NCBI GenBank assembly: GCA_025055175.1
Contig: JANWYT010000002.1
Location: 124,001-188,000 of the forward strand
Reading direction: 5' to 3'
DNA: 64,000 bases
Source of the DNA: Anaerolineae bacterium
Lineage (GTDB): Bacteria; Chloroflexota; Anaerolineae; Aggregatilineales; Phototrophicaceae
In this document: in pieces, positions 1-8,644 of the stretch
How positions within the stretch are numbered: position 1 is the stretch's first letter
How the letters are laid out: the number at the start of each line of letters is the position of its first letter
Made by a program: the position numbers and the translations under genes
The notes under the pieces: generated by a model
Database searches by the model: none
Told to the model about the DNA's origin: nothing
Seen by the model: the letters and a program-made list of their open reading frames with translations, nothing else

Positions 1-465
1 GTCTGTCAATTTCACAGCGGCAGCGCTAGCAACGTCATTCCAGAGACTGCAACATTGACGGGGACGTTCCGCACCTTCCGCCGTCCCGTTCGTGATTTAG
101 TGGAAGCGCGCATGAACGAAATCGTCGTGGGCGTAGCGCGCAGCCTAGGCTGCCAGGCCGACATCCGTATTACGCACCACACCGAGCCGGTGAGCAACGA
201 TCCGCAAGCGGCAGCTCGCGCGCGAGCTGCCTTCCAGCGCCTCGGCCATGACCACTTCGTCTACGAGCGCACAATGGGTTCAGAAGATGTAGGTTTTCTG
301 ATGACTGACATCCCTGGTATGTACTTTTTCTTGGGTTCAGCCAACAGCGAGCGTGATCTGGATCATCCGCACCATCATCCGCGCTTCGACTTTGATGAAG
401 AAGCTTTGCCGTTAGGCGTGGCTCTGCTGTCAGCAGCAGTGGCAGATTACTTGTTGGTGGAATAG
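1..465 (+). CDS. M20 family metallopeptidase/amidohydrolase, C-terminal part
   Basis: The reading frame is open from the first base and ends at 463-465, so only about 154 C-terminal residues are present. The visible sequence fits the M20D group (N-acyl-amino-acid or N-acetyl-diaminopimelate hydrolases): SGSASNVIPETATLTGTFRTF at the dimerisation/catalytic junction, MGSEDVGF (a metal-binding Glu region), PGMYFFLGSA, and a C-terminal HHPRFDFDEEAL segment carrying the last metal-binding His. The family removes acyl groups from amino acids using two metal ions in the cytoplasm. The substrate cannot be told from this fragment. The next gene starts directly after the stop codon, so the two are probably co-transcribed. 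Confidence 0.85.
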   Translation, partial: VCQFHSGSASNVIPETATLTGTFRTFRRPVRDLVEARMNEIVVGVARSLGCQADIRITHHTEPVSNDPQAAARARAAFQRLGHDHFVYERTMGSEDVGFLMTDIPGMYFFLGSANSERDLDHPHHHPRFDFDEEALPLGVALLSAAVADYLLVE

Positions 466-1101
466 ATGATGCAGCTTGAATGGATCAGCGGGAGCGGTTG
501 GCTCGTCTTCGCGGCGCAGAACAGCGACAGCGCTATCCGCGCACAAGCTCTGGCGCGCATGGACTCGGATGGCGGTGTGGCTTATATCTCGCTGGCAGAC
601 GACGGCGGCGACTCGTTGCTGGATGACATGGAAGACTTAGGTGCGCCAACAGGGTATATGATCGATATTGAGCTTGAAGACAGCGCCACTATTCGTCAGC
701 AGCTCAAAGACATCAGCATGATTGTGCTAGAGAGTGGTACAAGTTTAGACAGCCTAGCGCGCCTGCTGCGCGGCTCTGTGGCAGATGCTCTGCGTGAAGC
801 CTACGAAGGCGGTGCACTGATACTGGTAGAAGGCCTGGCAGTCAACCTGTTTGGGCGCTGGAGCGTCTCAGATAGCGGCCGCATCTTTGAAGGCTTGAAC
901 TGGCTGAAGAACGTCTTTATTGAACCGAACGTGAGCAGCATAGAAGAATCGCGGGCGGTGCAGATGGTCTTGCGTGCGCACCCGCGAGCGATGGCCCTGG
1001 AGATTGGGGTGGACTCTGCGCTGGCGTTGGGCGCAGGTGGCCAATTGGAGGTCTGGGGTGCAGGCCAGGTGACGGTGGCGCTCGGCAGTTACTACGCATA
1101 G
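466..1101 (+). CDS. Cyanophycinase/peptidase S51-like protein lacking the catalytic serine
   Basis: This 211-residue protein starts on the base after the upstream stop codon. I read it as a shortened member of the peptidase S51 (cyanophycinase/dipeptidase E) fold. IVLESGTSLDSLARLL (86-101) matches the segment before the nucleophile. REAYEGGALILVEGLAVN (110-127) sits where family members carry GTSAGA. GLNWLKNVFIEP (143-154) matches the family's GLGLLPGVIID-type stretch, and EIGVDSALALG...WGAGQVTV is the typical C-terminal strand pair. The Ser nucleophile and its glycines are gone, and the family is usually longer than 250 residues, so this is probably a non-catalytic relative. The fold call rests on these motif alignments by eye. 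Its function is unknown. Confidence 0.6.
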   Translation: MMQLEWISGSGWLVFAAQNSDSAIRAQALARMDSDGGVAYISLADDGGDSLLDDMEDLGAPTGYMIDIELEDSATIRQQLKDISMIVLESGTSLDSLARLLRGSVADALREAYEGGALILVEGLAVNLFGRWSVSDSGRIFEGLNWLKNVFIEPNVSSIEESRAVQMVLRAHPRAMALEIGVDSALALGAGGQLEVWGAGQVTVALGSYYA

Positions 1102-1138
1102 TCAAGCACGGTGACGAAGACAACAAACAAGAGGACAT

Positions 1139-2422
1139 ATGCCGATCAGCATCATTGTTGGAGCGCAGTGGGGCGACGAAGGTAAAGGACGCTTTGTTGA
1201 TTTGCTAGCTCGCGAAGCAGAGGTCGTGGCTCGCTTCAGCGGTGGCGATAACGCTGGCCACACCGTCGCTGTGGGCGACAAGCTCTATAAAATGCACCTC
1301 ATCCCATCGGGAATCCTACATGAGGGCGTCGTGGCAATCATGGGCAATGGCATGGTCATCAATCCGCTCAGCTTGGTAGCCGAGATAGATCGTCTAAGAG
1401 AACAAGGAGTGAACGTCACTCCTGACAATTTGCTGATTAGTGCGCGCGCTCACCTCATCACGCCAGCTCATATTGAGCTAGACAAGATCAGAGAGAGAGC
1501 TAGCGGCGCAGAGGCTATCGGCACAACGTTACGTGGCATTGGCCCAGCCTATCATGACAAAGTAGGGCGATGCGGCGTGCGCATAGGGGAGATGATCCAG
1601 CTCGAAGACTTTGCCTATTCGCTACGTCAGTCGCTTCAACATGCTAACCAGAGTCTGAGCCTTCAGGGAGCAGCTGTAGACGTAGAAGCCAGCGTTGCGG
1701 CTTACACACGAGCAGCAGAACGCTTGCAGCCCTTCATCTATGACACTGCACTCTACCTCAACCAACGCCTCAGCCAGGGAGCGCGCGTCATCGCTGAAGG
1801 AGCGCAAGGTACGCTGTTGGACGTAGATCATGGTAGTTACCCCTACGTCACTAGCTCATCACCGACAGCAGGTGGGGCGCTCACTGGCTTGGGGGTTGGC
1901 CCACGCTACGTGGATCGCGTCTTGGGCATTGCCAAAGCCTTTAGCACGCGCGTTGGTGGCGGGCCTATGCCTACCGAGGATCACGGGGTCGTTGGTCAGC
2001 GTCTGCGCGGCACAGGAGAGAACTTCTGGGATGAGTACGGCACGACAACAGGAAGGCCCAGGCGCTGTGGTTGGCTTGATCTGGTCATGCTGCGCTACGC
2101 GGCAGTGGTCAACGGCTTCAGCGAGCTGGCTCTCACCAAGCTAGATGTGCTGAGCGGCTTCGAGCAAGTAGGTGTGTGTGTAGCGTATGAGATTGATGGG
2201 GAACGCTGGGAGACCCCACCCACTAGCAATGCTCAGTTGGAGCGCGCTAACCCCATCTATGACATGCTGCCAGGCTGGTCGGAGGACTTGAGCCAGGCAC
2301 GCTGTCTACAGGACCTGCCCCGTGCGGCTCGTGCTTACGTCGATTATGTGGCTCAAGCCTGTGGTGTGCCGATCACGATGGTCAGCGTTGGGCCAGAGCG
2401 TAGCCAACTGGTAGTGCTATGA
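1139..2422 (+). CDS. purA: Adenylosuccinate synthetase
   Basis: PurA joins IMP and aspartate using GTP, the first step from IMP to AMP, in the cytoplasm. The 427 residues match the usual family length. The N-terminal GAQWGDEGKG (8-17) includes Asp13 and the phosphate-binding loop, and NAGHTV places the catalytic His at 41. GTTLRGIGPAY, EGAQGTLLDVDHGSYPYVT and STRVGGGPMPTE are all family signatures. The ATG at 1139 has an AGAGGA ribosome site eight bases upstream. The stop overlaps the next start in ATGA, which implies translational coupling to the metal-receptor-fold gene, although no metabolic link is obvious. Confidence 0.97.
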   Translation: MPISIIVGAQWGDEGKGRFVDLLAREAEVVARFSGGDNAGHTVAVGDKLYKMHLIPSGILHEGVVAIMGNGMVINPLSLVAEIDRLREQGVNVTPDNLLISARAHLITPAHIELDKIRERASGAEAIGTTLRGIGPAYHDKVGRCGVRIGEMIQLEDFAYSLRQSLQHANQSLSLQGAAVDVEASVAAYTRAAERLQPFIYDTALYLNQRLSQGARVIAEGAQGTLLDVDHGSYPYVTSSSPTAGGALTGLGVGPRYVDRVLGIAKAFSTRVGGGPMPTEDHGVVGQRLRGTGENFWDEYGTTTGRPRRCGWLDLVMLRYAAVVNGFSELALTKLDVLSGFEQVGVCVAYEIDGERWETPPTSNAQLERANPIYDMLPGWSEDLSQARCLQDLPRAARAYVDYVAQACGVPITMVSVGPERSQLVVL

Positions 2423-3315
2423 AGGCGACTAGCCCATACAACGATCCCGACGTTCCAATTCTAAGCCGTCCACCTCAACGCGTAGTATCGCTCGTCCCCA
2501 GCGTAACCGAGTCGCTGTTCGACCTGGACTTGGGCAGTCGCCTAATCGGACGGACAGACTACTGCATTTATCCTGCGGGTCAAGTGGAGCGCATACCCAC
2601 TCTGGGTGGCACAAAGAACCCGGATATTCAGCGGATCATCGAACTACAACCTGATTTGGTCATCCTCAATCGCGAGGAGAATCGCCGTCAGGACGCCGAA
2701 GCCCTTCAGGCGGCGGGCATTTCTACCTGGGCGACTCATCCTCGTACCGTGCAGGATGCCCTGAATCTGCTTTGGGACATGATGAGTCTGTTCGATCATC
2801 CTAAGATGGTGGCCCGCGTACGCTTAATCGAATACACGTTCGACTGGGTACAGGGCGTGTCTTTGGCCCGCGAAGATGAGCCGACAAAAGTTTTCGTCCC
2901 TATCTGGCTTGATCCTCTGATGACCTTCAACGCTGATACCTATATCCATGATTTGCTGCGCGTGTGTGGTGGAACAAACGTCTTCGCTCATCGCGAGCGA
3001 CTCTATCCTCTGGCTGCTGACTTGGGCCAGAAAGAAGCTTGGCCAGAAGACGACCCACGCCTTCGGGGACGCGACGTGCGCTATCCCAGAGTGACATGGG
3101 AGGAAGTTGTTGCTCATCAGCCAGATGTGATACTATTGCCCAGTGAGCCTTATACATTCAGCGAAGCTGACTTGCCTTTGTTTGAGCGCCTCGATGTTCC
3201 GGCTGCTCGTAATGGGCGAATTCATCTAGTGGATGGCTCGCTGCTCACCTGGCACGGGACGCGCCTAGCCTATGCGTTGGAAGCCTTGCCCAAGTTGATC
3301 CACACGGCGGAATGA
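2419..3315 (+). CDS. Helical-backbone metal receptor (BtuF/TroA-like), no signal peptide
   Basis: This 298-residue protein has the fold of ABC-importer binding proteins for vitamin B12, haem or iron chelates. PQRVVSLVPSVTESLFDL at the start, GGTKNPDIQRIIELQPDLVI (63-82 region) and TWEEVVAHQPDVILLPSEPY near the end are the repeated half-domain signatures, joined by a long helix. Such proteins are normally exported. Here the N terminus (MKATSPYNDPDVPILSRPP) has no signal peptide or lipobox, and the start lies inside the end of purA (ATGA overlap), which leaves little room for a longer N terminus. No permease or ATPase is nearby. One base separates it from a soluble histidine kinase, so a cytoplasmic sensing role is possible; that is inference. 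Confidence 0.85.
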   Translation: MKATSPYNDPDVPILSRPPQRVVSLVPSVTESLFDLDLGSRLIGRTDYCIYPAGQVERIPTLGGTKNPDIQRIIELQPDLVILNREENRRQDAEALQAAGISTWATHPRTVQDALNLLWDMMSLFDHPKMVARVRLIEYTFDWVQGVSLAREDEPTKVFVPIWLDPLMTFNADTYIHDLLRVCGGTNVFAHRERLYPLAADLGQKEAWPEDDPRLRGRDVRYPRVTWEEVVAHQPDVILLPSEPYTFSEADLPLFERLDVPAARNGRIHLVDGSLLTWHGTRLAYALEALPKLIHTAE

Positions 3316-3316
3316 T

Positions 3317-4129
3317 ATGAAAGAGAGCCTTGATCTGCTCAACGATTTTGCCCACGACCTGAAGATGCCCCTAAGCGCAGCGAAAGGTTTTCTGGAATTG
3401 GCACAGATCAGCCAGAATGCTGAGCAGGCCCAGGCTTTCACTGACAAAGCCTACAAAAATGTTGGCCGCGCGCTGCGCATCGTTGAAGAGCTACTAGACT
3501 ATGCCCGCACGGAAGCTCAGCAGACGATAGATCACCAACGCTGTGATCTACGTCTAATCGTCGAAGAGACGCTTGTGGCTCTTGAGATGACCATTCGCAG
3601 CCATAACCTGACGATCATCGTTGATCCCTCAGTGGACGAGGTTGAGCTTTACGGCGATCCCAACCTGCTGCGCCACGCTTTCGCCAATTTAGTGGGCAAC
3701 GCCATCAAGTACAACCGTCACGGCGGCATGGTACGCTTGGTGGCCCACGACGAAGGAGCTTATATCCGAGTAGATGTCATCGATACAGGCATTGGCATCG
3801 ACTCAAGGGCCTTGCCGCGCGTCTTTGAGCGCTTCTTCCGCGCTGACGCCCGCGAGGTCAAGCGGCTAGAGGGGACAGGCCTGGGACTAGCTATCGTTCG
3901 AACCGCGATTGAGAAACATGGCGGACGAGTAGCCGTGCAAAGCCAATTGGGTCAGGGTAGCACATTCAGCGTTTGGTTGCCCACTCTGGCCAGCAGTGCT
4001 GCTCTTACACTAACGGGACACACGGCTCAGACTCAACGCAACTCATTGGAGGTGATGGATGCTTTGGATGACTCGCTGCAAGAGTCACCCGACGACACCC
4101 AAGACGACTCGCGCAGTGACGAAATTTAG
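3317..4129 (+). CDS. Soluble histidine kinase without sensor domain
   Basis: This 270-residue protein consists almost only of the transmitter core. The H box is FAHDLKMPLSAAKGFLE with His13 as the phosphorylated residue, followed by a dimerisation helix pair. The ATPase domain shows the N box (RHAFANLVGNAIKYN), G1 (DVIDTGIGID), F box (RVFERFFR) and G2 (GTGLGLAIV). There is no membrane segment and no N-terminal PAS, GAF or HAMP domain. After about residue 225 comes a low-complexity acidic tail. No response regulator is encoded next to it. Only one base separates it from the metal-receptor-fold gene, so the two are very likely co-translated and that protein could supply the missing input. No signal is known. 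Confidence 0.9.
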   Translation: MKESLDLLNDFAHDLKMPLSAAKGFLELAQISQNAEQAQAFTDKAYKNVGRALRIVEELLDYARTEAQQTIDHQRCDLRLIVEETLVALEMTIRSHNLTIIVDPSVDEVELYGDPNLLRHAFANLVGNAIKYNRHGGMVRLVAHDEGAYIRVDVIDTGIGIDSRALPRVFERFFRADAREVKRLEGTGLGLAIVRTAIEKHGGRVAVQSQLGQGSTFSVWLPTLASSAALTLTGHTAQTQRNSLEVMDALDDSLQESPDDTQDDSRSDEI

Positions 4130-4135
4130 GCGCAA

Positions 4136-4164
4136 TTGCAGTTCTTCGTGATAAAGAGTACAAT
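4136..4164 (+). promoter_or_regulatory. Promoter of the ctaA-ctaB operon
   Basis: TTGCAG at 4136-4141 and TACAAT at 4159-4164 are separated by 17 bases, a good sigma-70-type match. The site lies just after the kinase stop and before an AGGAG ribosome site near 4192, so transcription of the small membrane protein and the haem-A genes can start here. Confidence 0.55.
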
Positions 4165-4205
4165 CGCAGCACTTCCAAGATGCTTGACCAAGAGGAGTTT
4201 GGGCG

Positions 4206-4523
4206 GTGAAACAGTATCTGACCGTGATGGGCGTGGTGGTCGCCTTGCTGATTGCAGGCGGTGCGGTGTCTTCTGGGTTGATCGACCTGTCTGGTTTGCA
4301 GATCATCCAGACGAATGATCCCAACGCTTCGGCCTTTGAAGCAACTCCAGAGCAGGCTAACCAGTTCTTCTTCTGGATTATCTTCGTCATCATCAACGTC
4401 ATTGGTGCTGGCTTGACGCTGGCGTTGCTGTTCTGGTTAGGCAACCGCGCAGTAGAGCGGGCCAAAGCTCTGCCCAATCCTGATGGCGCACCAGTAGCAA
4501 CCGAAGAAGCCAGCAAAGAGTAA
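4206..4523 (+). CDS. Small two-helix membrane protein, unknown function
   Basis: I do not recognise this 105-residue protein. It starts with GTG behind AGGAG. It has a hydrophobic N-terminal helix (about residues 5-28), a polar loop of about 30 residues on the other side of the membrane, a second helix (about 54-80) and a charged cytoplasmic tail (NRAVERAKAL...EEASKE). It is the first gene after the promoter at 4136-4164, directly before ctaA, ctaB and a cytochrome c, so a role in oxidase assembly or electron transport is a reasonable guess from position alone. It has none of the Cys or His motifs of known copper chaperones. Confidence 0.7.
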   Translation: MKQYLTVMGVVVALLIAGGAVSSGLIDLSGLQIIQTNDPNASAFEATPEQANQFFFWIIFVIINVIGAGLTLALLFWLGNRAVERAKALPNPDGAPVATEEASKE

Positions 4524-4576
4524 AACCCCTAAAGCCCTTATCTCATTGGTTGATGGTTTACTGGTAGAGGGTTGCT

Positions 4577-5554
4577 ATGCAAGCAGCTGTGCGTAACGGA
4601 GGGGCGAGCAAGCCCCACGCAGTATTTCTATGGAGTCTGGCGACGGCTTTCTTAACAGCAGGCCTGATCGTCTTTGGCGCGGTGGTGCGCGTCACCGATT
4701 CGGGCTTGGGTTGCGGCAACGAATGGCCTTTGTGCAATGGCACGATCATCCCACCGCTGGACAACCTGACAGCCTGGATCGAGTGGCTGCACCGACTGTT
4801 CGCTGTGCTGATCGGCTTGTGTGGCTTGATGACGCTGCGCGTGGCTTGGCGCGCCTACCGCAAGCAGGACACGGTCATCTTGAATGCTGTGCTGGTCTCG
4901 GCAGGCCTGTTCCTGCTCCAGAGCGCGCTGGGCGCGCTGGTGGTCGTCCTCGACTTACCACCCACTTTCGTCACTCTGCACCTGGGGACAGCTATGCTGC
5001 TGCTGGGCGGCCTGCTGATGGCGGCGGTCATGACGCGTTATCGTCCCCGTCAGCGCAGCCGCGTGAGCAACACGACGACGCTGATTTACGCCAATACCTT
5101 CCTGTCTCTGGTCATCATCCTGACTGGCGCGCTGGTGCGCGGCAGCGGCGCGACGCTAGCCTGCGTGGAATGGCCAACTTGCATCAACGGTTCTGTTTTG
5201 CCGCTGGAATATGGCCAATTAGCCGTCATCCATATGATCCATCGCCTAGCGGTAGCAGTGATGGGTCTGACTCTCGTCCTGCTCACCTGGCAGGTCTGGC
5301 GCACTCGCGATCGATTAACATTCCAAATTTCTCTGGCAGCAACTGTCACCTATTTTGCTCAGGCAGGCGTGGGCGCATTTTATGTCCTGAGCGTGGGCGC
5401 GCCTTTCTGGGGAGCAGCACACGTGGGGATGGCAGCAGCTACCTGGGCTTTGTTGGTGGTCTTGAGCGCGGTCGAAGCGCTTAACACTGGCCAAATTCAG
5501 CTGAACACGAGCGAGACATGGAATCCGCAATCCGAAGCACTTCCACAATCCTAA
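4577..5554 (+). CDS. ctaA: Heme A synthase (CtaA/COX15)
   Basis: CtaA oxidises the C8 methyl group of heme O to give heme A for aa3/caa3 oxidases, in the membrane. The 325 residues contain about eight hydrophobic helices in two similar halves. VRVTDSGLGCGNEWPLC holds Cys46 and Cys53, the first of two Cys pairs; TLACVEWPTC is the second. Ligand histidines are visible in WLHRLFAVLIG, TLHLG, MIHRLAVAVMG and AAHVG. The gene follows the small membrane protein after 53 bases. Its 3' end overlaps ctaB by 37 bases, so the two are translationally linked, as expected for consecutive steps of one pathway. Confidence 0.95.
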   Translation: MQAAVRNGGASKPHAVFLWSLATAFLTAGLIVFGAVVRVTDSGLGCGNEWPLCNGTIIPPLDNLTAWIEWLHRLFAVLIGLCGLMTLRVAWRAYRKQDTVILNAVLVSAGLFLLQSALGALVVVLDLPPTFVTLHLGTAMLLLGGLLMAAVMTRYRPRQRSRVSNTTTLIYANTFLSLVIILTGALVRGSGATLACVEWPTCINGSVLPLEYGQLAVIHMIHRLAVAVMGLTLVLLTWQVWRTRDRLTFQISLAATVTYFAQAGVGAFYVLSVGAPFWGAAHVGMAAATWALLVVLSAVEALNTGQIQLNTSETWNPQSEALPQS

Positions 5555-6429
5555 GTACCCTGTGCGCCTATTCGGGCTTGATGAAGTGGCGCATTGTCGC
5601 TCTGCTGGTCTTCACCACTGTCACAGCGATGATCGTCGCTGCCAATGACCTGCCCAATGTCCAGGCGCTCTTGTGGACGATCGTCGCTGGCACGATGGCA
5701 GCAGGCGGCGCAAGCGCGCTAAACCAGTATATTGACCGCGATCTAGACGCGCTGATGGCGCGCACAGCGCGTCGTCCCATCCCGTCAGGTCGTGTGCAGC
5801 CGATCAACGCGCTGCTGTTTGGTCTAGCCCTTGTTGCTTGGGCTGTGCTGCTTTTCGGCGTCTTCGTCAACTGGTTGGCAGCAAGCCTGGCTCTGATCGG
5901 CGCGCTGTATTACGTCGTCCTTTACACCCTCGTCCTCAAGCGCAACACGACGGTGAACATCGTCATCGGCGGTGGAGCAGGGGCGATCCCGGTGCTAGTC
6001 GGTTGGGCAGCCGCGACAGGGACGTTGGCCCTAGAAGCCTTTATCCTGTTCGCCATCGTCTTCTACTGGACTCCGCCGCACAGTTGGGCGCTGGCCATCC
6101 TAGTCAACAAGGATTATGCCGCTGCCAACGTACCGATGATGCCAGTCGCGCGCGGCGAAGACGTGACGCGCTTGCAAATCCTGCTCTACTCCGTCCAACT
6201 GGTGCTGATTACGCTCATGCCGGGCTTAGGCTTGCTTGTGCCTGGCGAAGACATGCTAGGTTTGTTCTACTTGGCCTCGGCACTACTGCTAGGTGGCGGT
6301 CTAATCTATGTGGCTTGGCGCTTGATCCAACTAGCTGACAAAGCGATGGCGCGCAACACTTACAAGTATTCGTCGATGTACTTGGCTCTCCTGTTCCTGG
6401 CCATGATCTTGGATCGCCTCATAAGCTGA
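5518..6429 (+). CDS. ctaB: Protoheme IX farnesyltransferase (heme O synthase)
   Basis: This UbiA-family membrane prenyltransferase adds a farnesyl group to heme B to give heme O, the substrate of CtaA. The family motif is clear in NQYIDRDLDALMARTARRP: the Asp residues bind Mg-diphosphate and the R-T-x2-R-P tail is specific to heme O synthases. The second Asp-region is seen around NKDYAAANVPMMPVARG. About nine hydrophobic segments are present in 303 residues. The start at 5518 lies inside ctaA. A later ATG at 5581 would cut into the conserved first helix region (YSGLMKWRIVALL), so I prefer the earlier start. Confidence 0.95.
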   Translation: MESAIRSTSTILSTLCAYSGLMKWRIVALLVFTTVTAMIVAANDLPNVQALLWTIVAGTMAAGGASALNQYIDRDLDALMARTARRPIPSGRVQPINALLFGLALVAWAVLLFGVFVNWLAASLALIGALYYVVLYTLVLKRNTTVNIVIGGGAGAIPVLVGWAAATGTLALEAFILFAIVFYWTPPHSWALAILVNKDYAAANVPMMPVARGEDVTRLQILLYSVQLVLITLMPGLGLLVPGEDMLGLFYLASALLLGGGLIYVAWRLIQLADKAMARNTYKYSSMYLALLFLAMILDRLIS

Positions 6430-6454
6430 GCAACGACACGAAGGATACGACAAC

Positions 6455-6922
6455 GTGCAACCGCATGAATCGACCAGCGCGCCGCGCTGGATCACTCAGC
6501 TTACCCTAGGCTTCGTGGCTCTGGTAGCCATTGTCTTCCTGCTCGAATTCGTTGCTGCCAGCCTGCGTACTGTCAGCAGCACTGTGCCTGAAGCCGTCGA
6601 CACCGAGCCGCTGGCAGAGCGCGTGGCGCGCATTCTGGAAGGATCAGATGTTGCTAACGGCGAGCGGCTGGTGCGCGAAAGCTATGAGTGTCATGTGTGT
6701 CACATCGAAGGTGGCGGACGCATTGCCCCATCGTTCGTAGGTCTGGGTCAGCGCGCGGCCCAGCACGCGCCGCTCAGTCCTGAAGAGTATCTGTACTTGG
6801 CCATCACCAAACCGTCCGACTATGTGGTCGAAGGCTACCCGAACGCCATGCCCGCCAACTATCCGCAGCGCCTGGGCGAGCGCGAAATTGGCGACATGGT
6901 GGCTTATCTGCTCACACAGTAG
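6455..6922 (+). CDS. Membrane-anchored cytochrome c, class I
   Basis: This 155-residue protein starts with GTG. An N-terminal helix (about residues 10-32) anchors it with the haem domain outside the membrane. CHVCH is the single covalent haem attachment site, and the Met in PNAMPANYP is the likely sixth ligand. It lies 25 bases behind ctaB, which suggests it donates electrons to, or belongs to, the oxidase whose haem A is made by the two upstream genes. The oxidase subunits themselves are not in this window. rqcH starts four bases after the stop and is likely carried on the same transcript. Confidence 0.9.
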   Translation: MQPHESTSAPRWITQLTLGFVALVAIVFLLEFVAASLRTVSSTVPEAVDTEPLAERVARILEGSDVANGERLVRESYECHVCHIEGGGRIAPSFVGLGQRAAQHAPLSPEEYLYLAITKPSDYVVEGYPNAMPANYPQRLGEREIGDMVAYLLTQ

Positions 6923-6925
6923 TTT

Positions 6926-8644
6926 ATGTATCTCGATGCCTTGTCGCTCTCGTCTTTGGTGGACGAATTCCTGGATACGCTCGTCGGTGGACGTATCCAG
7001 GATGTGTTGGATGTCGACGCGACAGGGATTGGACTAGAAATTTACGCCAATCGTCAGCGACGCTATTTGTACCTGAGCGCCGACAAGCAAGCGCCGCGTC
7101 TGCACCTAGTGGGAGATAAGTTGCGGCGCGGCTTAGAGCGTCCCACCCAGCTCGGCCTGATGTTCCGCCGCTACATCCAGGATGGCCGTTTGACACACGT
7201 CAGCCAGCCTCCCTGGGAACGGATTGTCCAGCTTCATGTGGAGAGCGCCGAAGGCGACTTTGTGATCGTAGTTGAGCCGATGGAGCGGCGCAGCAACATC
7301 TTGCTGCTGCGCGATGGCATCATCCTGGACTGCATGTGGCGCGTTGGGCCAGATGAAAACCGCCATCGCCTCAGCCTGCCCAACCATGTCTACCAGTTGC
7401 CGCCGCCGATGAGTGAACGGCTTGACCCCTTCACGGTGACAGCTCATCAGCTGGACGCGGCTCTCAGCCGTGAAGCTGATCCCAAGCGCAAGCTGGCTGG
7501 CGCACTGACGGGAATTCTGCTGGGCTTCAGCCCGTTGCTGGCCAAAGAAGTCGTCTTCCGCGCGCAGGGTGACGTGAACGCCAAAGCCCACGACGCCGAT
7601 CCCTTCGCGCTGCACGGGGCGATACAAGCCGTGTGCGAGCCTTTGCAGCGCCGCGAATGGCAGCCAGGCGTGGTGGGCCATGCTGGCCAGGTCAGCGCCT
7701 ACAGCGTTTATCCACTGCGCCACCTGGAGAGCTGGCGACCTGTTTCCAGCCTGAGCGAGGCAATGAGCGCCTTCTATGGCGCACCTGTCGGGCCAGAAGC
7801 GTATGCCGAAGCCAAGCGTCTGCCTCAGCAGATCATCAACGAGACGCGCAAGAAGTTGAGGGCTAAGCTGACCTCGTTAGAGAGCGGCCTCAAAGACGAG
7901 AGCGAGCTGCTGCGCTTGCAACAGAGCGGAGAATTGATCCTGGCTTATCAGTATGCCATCGAGCGCGGACAGACGACTTTGAAGGCGCAGTACGACTTCG
8001 ATCAGCCAGAGTTAGAGATAGCCCTCGACCCTCAACTCACGCCGCTGGAGAACGCTCAGCGTTATTTCGACCAGTACCAGCGCGCCAAGCGCGCTCAGGA
8101 GGGCGTGCCGCAGCTCATCCAAGAGACGCGGCAGCAGATGGACTATCTGGCCCAGCTCGAACATGACCTGAGCATAGCCGCCAATTGGAACGAGATCGAT
8201 GAGGTGATGCTCAGCTTACACGAACGCGGCTGGACAGCGAGTCAAGCGCCTCTGCGGCGGCGCGGCGGCAAGCTCGAAGGCCCGCTCAGGCTGGTCTACG
8301 ATGGCTATGTGATCTGGGTGGGACGCAACAGCCGTCAGAACGAAACCGTCACTTTTAAGAACGCTAAAAGCGACGATCTGTGGCTGCATGCCCGTGACGT
8401 GCCAGGAGCACACGTCGTCATCCGTAACGATGGACGGCGAATCAGCGATGGTTTAATCCAGCGCGCAGCAGCAATAGCCGCCTACTACAGCGCCAAGCGT
8501 CAAGAGAGTCGCGTCGTCGTCGATGTGACGCGCTGCAAATACGTTAAGAAGATCAAGGGCGGCGGGCCTGGCATGGTCACCTATCGCAACGAAACCACTG
8601 TCACCGTCGCGCCGCACAATGAGGAGATACTATCGCATGGCTGA
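6926..8644 (+). CDS. rqcH: NFACT family protein, RqcH-like ribosome quality control factor
   Basis: RqcH binds stalled 50S subunits with peptidyl-tRNA and recruits Ala-tRNA to add C-terminal alanine tails that mark the chain for degradation. The 572 residues show the NFACT-N domain (start to about 200), a helix-hairpin-helix and coiled-coil middle (about 280-430), and the NFACT-R domain with DLWLHARDVPGAHVVIR near 484-500 and GPGMVTYRNETTVTV close to the C terminus. Older annotations call this family fibronectin-binding protein, which is misleading. The start is four bases after the cytochrome stop, and the end overlaps the ppk2 start by eight bases. The family call is firm; the function is taken from Bacillus work. 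Confidence 0.92.
   Translation: MYLDALSLSSLVDEFLDTLVGGRIQDVLDVDATGIGLEIYANRQRRYLYLSADKQAPRLHLVGDKLRRGLERPTQLGLMFRRYIQDGRLTHVSQPPWERIVQLHVESAEGDFVIVVEPMERRSNILLLRDGIILDCMWRVGPDENRHRLSLPNHVYQLPPPMSERLDPFTVTAHQLDAALSREADPKRKLAGALTGILLGFSPLLAKEVVFRAQGDVNAKAHDADPFALHGAIQAVCEPLQRREWQPGVVGHAGQVSAYSVYPLRHLESWRPVSSLSEAMSAFYGAPVGPEAYAEAKRLPQQIINETRKKLRAKLTSLESGLKDESELLRLQQSGELILAYQYAIERGQTTLKAQYDFDQPELEIALDPQLTPLENAQRYFDQYQRAKRAQEGVPQLIQETRQQMDYLAQLEHDLSIAANWNEIDEVMLSLHERGWTASQAPLRRRGGKLEGPLRLVYDGYVIWVGRNSRQNETVTFKNAKSDDLWLHARDVPGAHVVIRNDGRRISDGLIQRAAAIAAYYSAKRQESRVVVDVTRCKYVKKIKGGGPGMVTYRNETTVTVAPHNEEILSHG

Noticed and set aside
4630-5484. 284-codon plus-strand frame inside ctaA
   Set aside because: It is the other reading frame of a clear heme A synthase. 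Its product has no family features and is rich in Arg, Gly and His as shadow frames usually are.
8619-8636. Longer start for the PPK2 gene at 8619
   Set aside because: The ATG at 8619 sits on the GAGGAG ribosome site that serves ATG 8637, so the later start is better supported.
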